DNA of 12,440 nt from Candidatus Zixiibacteriota bacterium (GTDB lineage Bacteria > Zixibacteria > MSB-5A5 > GN15 > FEB-12): NCBI GenBank assembly GCA_029932795.1, contig JAOZPL010000022.1, forward strand, positions 648-13,087. Reading direction: 5' to 3'. Numbering within the stretch: position 1 is the stretch's first letter; each line of letters opens with the position of its first letter. The position numbers and the translations under genes were made by a program. Below, piece after piece: positions 1 to 6,642 of the stretch. The notes under the pieces were generated by a model that ran no database searches, was not told the origin of the DNA, and was given only the letters and a program-made list of their open reading frames with translations.

Positions 1-95
1 GCCGGTAATGCGGCACCGCGTGAAATCCCAGAACGATCACCATAGTGACGCAGCTAGTACTAGTTTCGGTTCAGGCTGGTGATAGGATAGAGCTC

Positions 96-995
96 TCAGT
101 ACAACCGCTCCCTCTTAGCCAGAAATGCGTACAGCGCTTTGTCGAAGGGCATGGCGGTGTCGATGGCGTGGTAGTCGATGTTTGACTGGCGGCAGGCCGA
201 CGCGATCTCGTCCGCGAACGCCTGCACCTGCCGGGCGTAGTCTTTCTTTATCTGGTACGGCAGAGTGGTCAGTTCCTCGCCGGTTTCCATGTCCCTGAAC
301 GCAGCCTCAGCACCAAAGGCGAAATCCCTCTCGCGCGGGTCCAGAATGTGAAAGACAATCACCTGATGCTGGTTGTAGCGGAAATGCTTCAGCCCCGCAA
401 TAATATCCTCCGGCTTGTCCAGAAGATCAGACAGGACAATGACAAGCCCGCGACGCTTGATCCGCTCCGCCATCTCGTGCAGCGTGACAGCGATATCGGT
501 CGTGTCCGACGGCGTCTGATTAGCGATCTCAGTTAAAAGCACGTGCAGATGACCTGATTTGGAACGCGCCGGAATATACTTGCGAATCTTTTCATCGAAC
601 GTCACCAGCCCCACGGCGTCACGTTGACGCAGCATCATGTATGACAACGCTCCGCACAGCAGCCCGGCATAATCCAGCTTGGCTACCCGCTTGCCGGAGC
701 GGTAAGCCATCGAAGCCGAGCAGTCCAGCAGCAGATACGCTTTAAGATTTGTTTCCTCTTCGTATTCCTTGATGTAGTAACGATCGGTTTTGGCATACAC
801 CTTCCAGTCGATATCGCGGATATTATCACCGGGCATATACTGGCGGTGCTCGGCGAACTCGACAGAAAAGCCGTGGTACGGCGATTTGTGCAGCCCGGCA
901 ATGAATCCCTTGACCACCATGCGGGCCCGGAGCTCCATCCCCTTGAGCTTGGAGACAATGTCAGGCTCTAAATATTTTCGATAGTCAGTCGGCAT
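96..995 (-). CDS. DUF58 domain protein (MoxR-associated, vWA-like)
   Basis: This 299-residue protein belongs to the DUF58 family, which usually partners a MoxR AAA+ ATPase and is thought to work in envelope-related complex assembly or stress; the precise role is unknown. The family signature PGDNIRDIDW lies at residues 55-64, preceded by the typical GLHKSPYHGFSVEFAEHR segment. A von Willebrand A-like fold follows, with an intact metal-site motif DCSAS at 91-95. No signal peptide or membrane segment is evident, so it is probably cytoplasmic. The start at 995 is chosen because an AAGGAAG ribosome site lies about 13 bases upstream and the protein then begins as family members do. A longer reading from a GTG at 1049 would overlap the methyltransferase stop by four bases (GTGA) and add 18 residues that do not look like the family. 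It is the last gene of the moxR-methyltransferase-DUF58 unit. Confidence 0.9.
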   Translation of the reverse strand: MPTDYRKYLEPDIVSKLKGMELRARMVVKGFIAGLHKSPYHGFSVEFAEHRQYMPGDNIRDIDWKVYAKTDRYYIKEYEEETNLKAYLLLDCSASMAYRSGKRVAKLDYAGLLCGALSYMMLRQRDAVGLVTFDEKIRKYIPARSKSGHLHVLLTEIANQTPSDTTDIAVTLHEMAERIKRRGLVIVLSDLLDKPEDIIAGLKHFRYNQHQVIVFHILDPRERDFAFGAEAAFRDMETGEELTTLPYQIKKDYARQVQAFADEIASACRQSNIDYHAIDTAMPFDKALYAFLAKRERLY

Positions 996-1045
996 TATCG
1001 CGCAGTTACTTCCTTTGCCGGAGTGAAAGAGGCAGTGAGCAACCG

Positions 1046-2317
1046 TCACCCCACAAGGGTCAACAGTGTTTTGTTTTTCAGTTCAAAAGCCGTGTCAACA
1101 CCCGCGAATCCGTGTTTCACCAGATGGGCGTTGATGAAGGTTCTGTTTTTCAGGTACAGGTACACGAGCAGGTTGTGATGCTCGTCGTACTTTGTATTGT
1201 CATATTTCATGTAGATCTGCTTCCCTCTCACCTTTTCATTCAGAAAGGCCACGGCTTCGGTTTCCCGCTCTTTGACAGCCGACAGCCCGAGCAGCCTGAT
1301 AACCTGACCGGTGTCGAGCTTGAACTCCACAGGGGACAGAACCTCACTCACTTTGTAATAGGTTTCTTCACGCTTTGTCTTGCTGTTGATTCTGGATCCA
1401 AAGGTAGCCTTCCTTGGATCAATCTTTTTGTCAAATCGAAGCGGGTCCGTAAACTGGTATGGCAGGATTTCGAGCGCCTTGTCCGACGGACGCGATTCAT
1501 CGACGCCGTAAGTGATATTTGCTGACTCGAAAAGATCAGCCTCTTTCTCTAACTTCGCCTTTATGACGCTTTCGTTATGCCGGTTTATTTCATAGCCCAC
1601 GGAGTTCCTCTCACAATTGATCGCTGCCAGAATCGTGGTGCCGCTTCCGAGGAAGGGGTCGAGAATCGTTTCACCCACAAAACTGAACATCCGAATGAGA
1701 CGTCGCGGCAACTCCTCGGGGAACATGGCCAGATGACCGGACTGCTTTTCGCCGGGGAATGTCCAGTGACCGTTGAAGTAGCTGTTCCATTCTTCCTTTG
1801 TCAGCGCTGACTTCTTCTTAACGGACGCGGCGATCTTGGGCGGCGTACCATGCTTCTTGAACAACAGAATAAACTCGTAGTCAATCTTGACAATGCCGTT
1901 TCTGGGATACGGGAAGGAACCCATGACAGTGGCGCCGCCGGTCGTGTTGCAGGTTGTAACCTTCTGCCAGATGATGGAACCCATGAAGTCAAAGCCAATT
2001 GTCTCACAGAACCTGATGATCTCCGTGCGAATGGGAATGACTTTGTAACGACCATAATAGACTGACCGGGCAAACTGGTCCCCGATGTTTACACATAGTC
2101 GGCACCCATCATGTAAAACACGGTGGCATTCCTGCCAGACGAGGTTCAGATTGTTGATATATTCCTCGTAAGAATCGTGAAAACCAATCTGGTTGTCGTC
2201 GCCGTAGTCTTTGAGTTGCCAGTATGGCGGTGATGTAACAATGAGATGTATGCTCCCCTCATCAACAAGATACATACTCCGTGCGTCGCCAAACAGTATC
2301 CGATGGTCAGTTTTCAC
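1046..2317 (-). CDS. Beta-class DNA methyltransferase with C-terminal SNase-like domain
   Basis: This 423-residue protein is a SAM-dependent DNA methyltransferase acting on an exocyclic amino group (N4-cytosine or N6-adenine). The catalytic motif TSPPYW is at residues 28-33 and the SAM-binding motif DPFLGSGTT at 220-228, so motif IV precedes motif I as in the beta class; the region between probably recognises the target. The SPPY form of motif IV is common in N4-cytosine enzymes, but the base cannot be fixed from sequence. Residues about 296-420 resemble a staphylococcal nuclease OB-fold (VIRLLGL at 339-345, NAHLVKHGFAGV at 395-406) but lack most catalytic residues. The start is GTG, 6 bases after the moxR stop, with GGAG overlapping the last moxR codons, so translation is probably coupled. 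No restriction endonuclease gene is adjacent, suggesting a solitary methyltransferase within this window. Confidence 0.9.
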   Translation of the reverse strand: MKTDHRILFGDARSMYLVDEGSIHLIVTSPPYWQLKDYGDDNQIGFHDSYEEYINNLNLVWQECHRVLHDGCRLCVNIGDQFARSVYYGRYKVIPIRTEIIRFCETIGFDFMGSIIWQKVTTCNTTGGATVMGSFPYPRNGIVKIDYEFILLFKKHGTPPKIAASVKKKSALTKEEWNSYFNGHWTFPGEKQSGHLAMFPEELPRRLIRMFSFVGETILDPFLGSGTTILAAINCERNSVGYEINRHNESVIKAKLEKEADLFESANITYGVDESRPSDKALEILPYQFTDPLRFDKKIDPRKATFGSRINSKTKREETYYKVSEVLSPVEFKLDTGQVIRLLGLSAVKERETEAVAFLNEKVRGKQIYMKYDNTKYDEHHNLLVYLYLKNRTFINAHLVKHGFAGVDTAFELKNKTLLTLVG

Positions 2318-2323
2318 CGATTA

Positions 2324-3325
2324 CTACTCCGTGACCGCATCCAGAATCCGCCGGATAATTTCCATCGTGTCCACACCATCCGCCTCGGCGTTGAACGACG
2401 TGACAACACGATGCCGCATCACCGGGTAGGCGGCGAAACGAATATCTTCCGGCCCCGGGGTCGGGCGTCCGTCCAGAATCGCCCTGGTTTTGGCGGCTAG
2501 GATCAAATACTGCGAGGCGCGGGGTCCGGCACCCCAGTTGACCCAGTTCTTGATAAACTCGGCAGCGTCCTTTTCAACGGGGCGGGTGGCCCGAACAAGT
2601 CTGACCGCATATTCAACCAGGTGATCAGAGACAGGGACGCGTCGCACGAGTTGCTGGAACTGGATTATATCCGCCGCCGAGAGGACTCTCTGCAGTTCAT
2701 ACGTCTGCACAGCGGTGGTGGTCCTGACAATCTCCCGTTCTTCTTTCTCCGCAGGATAGTCCACGTGGACATCGAACATAAACCGGTCGAGTTGTGCCTC
2801 CGGCAACGGGTAGGTGCCTTCCTGTTCAATCGGGTTCTGCGTGGCCAGCACAAAGAACGGTTCATCCAGCTTGTAGGTTTCTCCGGCAGCGGTCACTTCG
2901 TGTTCCTGCATCGCCTGTAGAAGAGCCGCCTGCGTTTTCGGCGGAGTACGGTTGATCTCATCGGCTAGGATGATATTGGCGAAAACCGGACCCTTGACAA
3001 ACCGGAATCCCCGCTTGCCGGTCGCATGGTCTTCTTCGATAAGCTCAGTGCCGGTGATGTCGGAAGGCATCAGGTCGGGTGTGAACTGGATACGGTTGAA
3101 GCGAAGATTCAGCACACTTGCCACAGTTGATATGAGCAGCGTTTTAGCCAGACCGGGGACACCGACAAGCAGACAATGACCGGAAGAAAGCAACGCGATG
3201 AGAAGTTGTTCAATAACCTTTTGCTGGCCGATTATGACCTTGGATATTTCCCTTCTTATCTGTTCATAGGCGGCATGCAGATTTTCAACTGCGGTTAGAT
3301 CAGATTTCAACTCGCGGGATGACAT
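2324..3325 (-). CDS. MoxR family AAA+ ATPase
   Basis: This 333-residue protein is a MoxR-type AAA+ ATPase, a family thought to act as chaperone-like remodellers together with DUF58 and von Willebrand A proteins. Visible motifs in order are Walker A GVPGLAKT (55-62), Walker B with following residues ILADEINR (119-126), sensor 1 ATQNP (161-165), the EAQLDRF segment carrying a probable arginine finger (176-182), and a sensor 2 region GAGPRAS (265-271). The length is normal for the family. A strong ribosome site, GGAGGA, sits 6 bases before the ATG. It is the first gene of a three-gene unit with the methyltransferase and the DUF58 gene. Its promoter must lie in the 432-base gap upstream, but no convincing -35/-10 pair was found. 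The symbol moxR is not assigned because the family has many subgroups. Confidence 0.95.
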   Translation of the reverse strand: MSSRELKSDLTAVENLHAAYEQIRREISKVIIGQQKVIEQLLIALLSSGHCLLVGVPGLAKTLLISTVASVLNLRFNRIQFTPDLMPSDITGTELIEEDHATGKRGFRFVKGPVFANIILADEINRTPPKTQAALLQAMQEHEVTAAGETYKLDEPFFVLATQNPIEQEGTYPLPEAQLDRFMFDVHVDYPAEKEEREIVRTTTAVQTYELQRVLSAADIIQFQQLVRRVPVSDHLVEYAVRLVRATRPVEKDAAEFIKNWVNWGAGPRASQYLILAAKTRAILDGRPTPGPEDIRFAAYPVMRHRVVTSFNAEADGVDTMEIIRRILDAVTE

Positions 3326-3478
3326 GAGGTTCCTCCAGAAAGTGGTTTTGCGTAGTTGACAGGGGTTAACGCATATCAGCTTATACTCGGATTCCGCCCG
3401 ATAGTTACTGATAAGGCATCATATGGCTGCCACATATCGAAGAAGGGTCTCCGCTACCAGCGTCATTGCACTGGAGCT

Positions 3479-3487
3479 TTGTCCACA
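3479..3487 (+). promoter_or_regulatory. DnaA box, one mismatch
   Basis: The sequence TTGTCCACA differs from the TTATCCACA consensus at one position. It stands alone, about 150 bases from the denser cluster, and may be chance. Confidence 0.4.
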
Positions 3488-3640
3488 GTTAGTATCTGGA
3501 CAGATCTGGCATAGAGAAGGCCGGTACCCCGGCTCTAACTTCCTATGATGCATACTGTTAACACTTCTTTGGTTTAACCCGGAACTTGACATCAATTCTT
3601 TAACTTCCAGTCTGACAAAAGCTTAGGAAAACCGATATAG

Positions 3641-3649
3641 TGTGGATAA
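3641..3649 (-). promoter_or_regulatory. DnaA box, perfect match
   Basis: TGTGGATAA on the plus strand is an exact TTATCCACA on the minus strand, the high-affinity DnaA box consensus. It lies in an AT-rich non-coding stretch with other boxes nearby. Confidence 0.7.
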
Positions 3650-3709
3650 ACTGGCAGATTTGTTTAGCTTTCGAGTTGAGTAATTAAGTGCGCCACAATA
3701 CGTTAAGAC

Positions 3710-3718
3710 ATATCCACA
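3710..3718 (+). promoter_or_regulatory. DnaA box, one mismatch
   Basis: ATATCCACA matches the consensus at eight of nine positions. It begins the best-spaced group of boxes, with the next starting 20 bases later. A weaker CCACA element (TGCGCCACA, 3689-3697) sits 21 bases before it. Confidence 0.55.
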
Positions 3719-3729
3719 ATTACGTATGT

Positions 3730-3738
3730 TTTTCCACA
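3730..3738 (+). promoter_or_regulatory. DnaA box, one mismatch
   Basis: TTTTCCACA matches the consensus at eight of nine positions and lies about two helical turns from the boxes on either side. Confidence 0.55.
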
Positions 3739-3751
3739 CCTATAACAAAAA

Positions 3752-3760
3752 TGTGGATCA
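3752..3760 (-). promoter_or_regulatory. DnaA box, one mismatch, overlapping the bactofilin stop codon
   Basis: TGTGGATCA on the plus strand reads TGATCCACA on the minus strand, eight of nine to consensus. Its last three bases are the bactofilin stop codon (TGA on the minus strand). It is 22 bases from the preceding box and inverted relative to it. Confidence 0.5.
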
Positions 3761-4186
3761 GTCGATATCTTCACTGTTGCCAGCCATAACCTCCTGTTCT
3801 TGAGGTTCCTTGGGGAGTAAACCAAGATCGGGTTGAGTCTCCTTCATGCTACAGGAACCTGTGAAAATAGCTCCCTGTTCAATCACCAGCGACTTGGTTC
3901 TGATATCACCCTCCATTTCGCACTTGGACTGAAGCTCTATCTTCTCAGCCGTTAGAACATTACCGGTCATGTGTCCGGCAATGATCGCAGTTCCGGCCTG
4001 GATGTCGGCTTCAACATGACCGGTCGCTCCAACCGTCACGCAATCCGAGCAGATTATTGTCCCTTTAACCGTACCATCGACCCGGAGCGCACCCTTGATG
4101 TCAAGGGTACCGGTGATGACGGTATCTTTTCCGATAATAGTGTTCATATGAAGGTCTACCTCGTTGCTGTTAGTTTTTTTTGTCAT
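3758..4186 (-). CDS. Bactofilin (polymer-forming cytoskeletal protein)
   Basis: This 142-residue protein is a bactofilin (DUF583 family), which polymerises without nucleotide into filaments or patches and scaffolds envelope proteins. The core begins with MNTIIGKDTVITGTLDIKG and continues as repeated short strands of the right-handed beta-helix (for example VDGTVKGTI, VEADIQAGTAIIAGHMTGNV, MEGDI). Short polar tails flank the core, as is usual. The chosen ATG overlaps the end of the upstream M23 peptidase gene by 17 bases and has no clear ribosome site, so translation would be coupled. A second ATG at 4147 has GAGGT 10 bases upstream and would drop 13 residues; it cannot be excluded. The partner M23 gene is immediately upstream, a pairing known from other bacteria where bactofilins control cell-wall hydrolases. 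Confidence 0.93.
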   Translation of the reverse strand: MTKKTNSNEVDLHMNTIIGKDTVITGTLDIKGALRVDGTVKGTIICSDCVTVGATGHVEADIQAGTAIIAGHMTGNVLTAEKIELQSKCEMEGDIRTKSLVIEQGAIFTGSCSMKETQPDLGLLPKEPQEQEVMAGNSEDID

Positions 4187-4952
4187 ACAGGTTTGCCAGC
4201 GGGTTTAAGGGTTTATCGTTTACTCTGATTTCATAGTGCAGATGCGGTGCGGTGGACTTACCGCTATTTCCCGACAGCGCAATCCGGGTACCAACCAGTA
4301 CTTTCTGACCCGGCTGCACAAGGATCTTGTCGTTGTGGCCGTATATTGTGACAACGCTGTCATTGTGCTGCAAGACTACCATATATCCGTAAGTTGAATC
4401 ATAGCCGGTATACACAACAGTACCCGAGCCGGTGGCCAGAACCGGCTGGCCGATGGCGCAGGCGATATCAATCCCCGGATGATAACGATCCTGATCCTCG
4501 ATCTCAAACTCTTGTGTAATAAATCCCTGCATCGGCAACCCCTCGGGCAATGTCCAGTCCCGGGACGATGAACGGGCTATGATTGCCATACCGGTTGTGT
4601 CCAGACTGGCAAAAAGAGTGGAATCGTCCGGAAACTCCGGGAATTCGTAATCTACTCCCGCCAGACTGGCCAGGCGTCTGACTACTTCGCGAGCCTGTTT
4701 GAGGTTGTCCTCAAGCAGATCCACCTTGTAACGGTATCGACGCAGGGCGTTGTTTTCTTCAATGAGTTGTTCGGTCATCATGGCTTGGGTGAGTACCTTA
4801 CTATAAAATGAAAAGAACAGGATAATTCCGATCAGGATAAGAGCTATCGAGACAAGGATTGTCCTCAGTAGCCACTGCCGTATGCGCCAGCCGCGACGAC
4901 TCTCCGTGCCGTCGGGGACCAGCATCACCGTCACGTATTTCTTCTCGCCCAT
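4170..4952 (-). CDS. Membrane-anchored M23 (LytM) metallopeptidase
   Basis: This 260-residue protein is a probable zinc endopeptidase that cuts peptidoglycan cross-links. After a short basic cytoplasmic segment there is one membrane helix (about 28-50), then a likely coiled coil (about 55-95), then a C-terminal LytM domain in the periplasm. Zinc ligands are visible as HPGID (H158, D162) and HLH (H239), with the other conserved histidines H206 (YGHN) and H237, so the enzyme looks active. The ATG at 4952 is chosen because it lies 5 bases after the parB stop and gives the expected MGEKKYVTVMLVPDG-type start; a longer reading from 4985 would overlap parB. The domain plan resembles the bactofilin-associated M23 proteins (Csd1-like or LmdC-like). 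It overlaps the following bactofilin gene, and an A8 run lies at the overlap. Confidence 0.93.
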   Translation of the reverse strand: MGEKKYVTVMLVPDGTESRRGWRIRQWLLRTILVSIALILIGIILFFSFYSKVLTQAMMTEQLIEENNALRRYRYKVDLLEDNLKQAREVVRRLASLAGVDYEFPEFPDDSTLFASLDTTGMAIIARSSSRDWTLPEGLPMQGFITQEFEIEDQDRYHPGIDIACAIGQPVLATGSGTVVYTGYDSTYGYMVVLQHNDSVVTIYGHNDKILVQPGQKVLVGTRIALSGNSGKSTAPHLHYEIRVNDKPLNPLANLYDKKN

Positions 4953-4957
4953 CAGTA

Positions 4958-5803
4958 TCAGCCAATTCTGCGAAACAGTTCCCACAGGCGACCAAGGTCA
5001 TCGTCACCATAGTACTCGATCTCTACTCGGCCTTTCTTCAGACCGGGAATGATTCTGACGGATGTCCCCAGAAGTTGCTTGAGTTGTGATTCCATTTCGC
5101 CTATAACCGGGCTCGTCCTCTTGGGTACAAGGCGTCGTCTTCTGGCTCTGCTTGCGCGACGCTCCACCTCGCGTACCGATAGCGAGTCGGTTACTATCTG
5201 TGTAGCCAACTCAATCATTTTTGCTTCGGTGTCCATTGCGAGAATGGCGCGTGCATGTCCCTCGGTGAGTTTCCCCTCACGGATCATCTGCTGGATATGG
5301 ACCGGCAGTGAGAGCAGGCGCAACTGATTGGCAATCGCCGTGCGACTCTTGCCCAGATGACCGGCGAGATCGCTCTGTGTGAGCCCGCATTCTTCAATCA
5401 GCCGACGGTACGCCTGGGCTGCTTCAATCGGATTGAGATCCTGCCGATGTATGTTTTCCACCAAAGCCAGCTCAAGCATGCGGACATCATCAACTTCATC
5501 CATCACCACAACCGGCACTTCGGTCATCTGGGCCAGTCGGGCAGCGCGATAGCGTCGTTCCCCGACGATGATGACATACCCGGAAGTGTCTTTCTTGACG
5601 ACCAGAGGTTGAATGATCCCATTGGTTCTGAAAGACTCAGCCAGCTTTTCGAGGCCTTCGGAATCGAAATCATGGCGGGGCTGCATAGGATTGGGTGCGA
5701 TATCATCAACCGCTATCATCCTGTGACGTACTTGGTCAATCCCACTCTCCTCGTTGCTGGGAATCAATGCACCAAGCCCTTTGCCCAGTACAACCTTGCT
5801 CAT
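4958..5803 (-). CDS. parB: Chromosome partitioning protein ParB (Spo0J)
   Basis: This 281-residue protein is the CTP-dependent clamp that loads at parS and spreads on origin DNA. Motifs seen are an N-terminal LGKGLGALIP segment (6-15, the region that contacts ParA), the CTP-binding box GERRYRAA (81-88), the second nucleotide motif ENIHRQDLNPIEAA (116-129), a helix-turn-helix (about 142-162) that binds parS, and a C-terminal dimerisation region. The length is typical. The ATG overlaps the parA stop by four bases (ATGA), and a very strong ribosome site AAGGAGGTGAT lies just upstream, inside the end of parA. Three parS sites are visible between 6241 and 9201. The next gene, an M23 peptidase, starts 5 bases after the stop, so they are almost certainly co-transcribed. 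Confidence 0.97.
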   Translation of the reverse strand: MSKVVLGKGLGALIPSNEESGIDQVRHRMIAVDDIAPNPMQPRHDFDSEGLEKLAESFRTNGIIQPLVVKKDTSGYVIIVGERRYRAARLAQMTEVPVVVMDEVDDVRMLELALVENIHRQDLNPIEAAQAYRRLIEECGLTQSDLAGHLGKSRTAIANQLRLLSLPVHIQQMIREGKLTEGHARAILAMDTEAKMIELATQIVTDSLSVREVERRASRARRRRLVPKRTSPVIGEMESQLKQLLGTSVRIIPGLKKGRVEIEYYGDDDLGRLWELFRRIG

Positions 5804-6558
5804 GACGTCATCACCTCCTTAGTAAGAGCCATATAGTTTTCCGCGCCCGTTGACAGGATGTCATATAGAATGATAGGCTTGCCGAATGAGGGCGCTTCAG
5901 AAAGACGCACGTTGCGGGAAATCACAGTGTCGTAAACCCGATTGTTGAAATGCTTTCGTACTTCCTCGGATACTTGCTTGGAAAGGTTCAACCGGCCATC
6001 GTACATCGTCAATAGTACACCCTCGATCCTCAAAGTGGGATTCAGGTGTTTCTGGACCAGCTTAATAGTGTTCATCAACTGCCCCAGTCCTTCCATGGCG
6101 TAGTATTCGCATTGGATGGGTATGATCACTGAATCTGCAGCGGTGAGAGTGTTAATAGTCAGCAGACCGAGCGATGGAGGAGAGTCAATAATGATATATT
6201 CGTATTCCCCGAGGATACTCGCCAGTGCCGATTTGAGCAGCGTTTCACGTGAAAACATGCCGACCATCTCGACTTCAGCCCCGACCAGGGAGATGGCGGA
6301 CGGCACGATATTGAGATACTGCAGGTCGGTCGTCTGGACAACTTCGGAGGCTGTGCATTTGCCGATCAGGATATCATAGATTGACATATCTATGTTATCC
6401 TTTTCGAGCCCCATACCGCTGGTAGTGTTGGCTTGGGGATCCATATCCACCAGCAGTGTTTTTTGTTCGGCTGCGGCCAGGCAGGAACTGAGATTAACCG
6501 CGGTGGTGGTTTTACCCACGCCACCTTTTTGGTTGGCGATAGCTATGATCTTATTCAA
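5800..6558 (-). CDS. parA: Chromosome partitioning ATPase ParA (Soj)
   Basis: This 252-residue protein is the chromosomal ParA ATPase, which binds DNA nonspecifically as an ATP dimer and moves ParB-parS complexes. The deviant Walker A motif KGGVGKTT is at 11-18, the LLVDMDPQANTT segment at 35-46, and Walker B IIIDSPPSLG at 122-131. There is no N-terminal helix-turn-helix, so it is the small chromosomal type rather than a plasmid type. The start codon is TTG, since no ATG precedes the Walker A motif in frame; AGGGA lies about 9 bases upstream. An 84-base gap separates it from rsmG and could hold its own promoter. A parS-like site is embedded in the coding sequence at residues about 101-106 (FSRET). 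Confidence 0.97.
   Translation of the reverse strand: MNKIIAIANQKGGVGKTTTAVNLSSCLAAAEQKTLLVDMDPQANTTSGMGLEKDNIDMSIYDILIGKCTASEVVQTTDLQYLNIVPSAISLVGAEVEMVGMFSRETLLKSALASILGEYEYIIIDSPPSLGLLTINTLTAADSVIIPIQCEYYAMEGLGQLMNTIKLVQKHLNPTLRIEGVLLTMYDGRLNLSKQVSEEVRKHFNNRVYDTVISRNVRLSEAPSFGKPIILYDILSTGAENYMALTKEVMTS
6241..6256. promoter_or_regulatory. parS: parS-like site inside parA
   Basis: CGTTTCACGTGAAAAC matches the parS consensus TGTTTCACGTGAAACA at 13 of 16 positions and keeps the full 12-base core TTTCACGTGAAA. On the coding strand it encodes F-SRET in ParA. ParB binding here is inferred. Confidence 0.6.
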
Positions 6559-6593
6559 CGATGTTTCCCTGTTGTATCAACTTAGTGCTCTAC

Positions 6594-6620
6594 ATTACAA
6601 TAGGGAGTCTATTCGATCAA
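6594..6620 (-). promoter_or_regulatory. Possible sigma-70 promoter for parA-parB
   Basis: In the rsmG-parA gap the minus strand carries TTGATC (a -35 element with four of six matches) and TGTAAT (a -10 element with five of six), separated by 15 bases, about 36 bases ahead of the TTG start. The spacer is shorter than the ideal 17, so this is a weak call. Confidence 0.28.
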
Positions 6621-6642
6621 CAAAAAACACAGATGAGTATGA

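Larger units (their letters stand above)
3326..3757. other. Non-coding gap with DnaA-box cluster; candidate oriC or DnaA-controlled region
   Basis: This is the only long gene-free stretch in the window. No reading frame worth calling was seen. It holds one perfect DnaA box and four boxes with a single mismatch to TTATCCACA (the last overlaps the bactofilin stop codon), plus a poorer CCACA element at 3689-3697. The boxes starting at 3689, 3710, 3730 and 3752 are 20-22 bases apart, close to two helical turns. The right half is visibly AT-rich, which would suit an unwinding element. The location, near parAB, parS, rsmG and mnmG, is where bacterial origins often lie. Against this, the block from yidD to bactofilin would be transcribed toward the site, whereas such genes usually run away from the origin, and no dnaA gene is present here. 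A role in DnaA regulation of moxR is an alternative. Confidence 0.55.

Noticed and set aside
1..43. Possible start of another minus-strand gene (ATG at 43, reading MVIVLGFHAVPHYR).
   Set aside because: There is no ribosome site and the 14 codons match no expected neighbour such as a BatA-type protein; too short to support.
53..62. Palindrome CTAGTACTAG downstream of the DUF58 gene.
   Set aside because: Too short and without flanking structure or T-run to be a terminator or operator on its own.
2759..2770. Perfect 12-base palindrome GTCCACGTGGAC resembling a ParB or regulator site.
   Set aside because: It lies inside moxR coding sequence, lacks the TTTCAC arms of parS, and is explained by ordinary codons for the VHVDYP region.
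3356..3387. Plus-strand TTGACA followed by TATACT, a possible promoter.
   Set aside because: The spacer is 20 bases, and no plus-strand gene lies downstream.
3520..3533. Hairpin GCCGG-TACC-CCGGC in the bactofilin-moxR gap, possibly a terminator for the bactofilin transcript.
   Set aside because: The stem is only five pairs and no T-run follows on either strand.
5357..5836. 159-codon open frame on the plus strand opposite parB.
   Set aside because: It is fully antisense to a clear parB, has no recognisable domain, and looks like a shadow of codon bias; the same holds for the other plus-strand frames, such as 1112-1525, 8433-8840 and 10032-10388.
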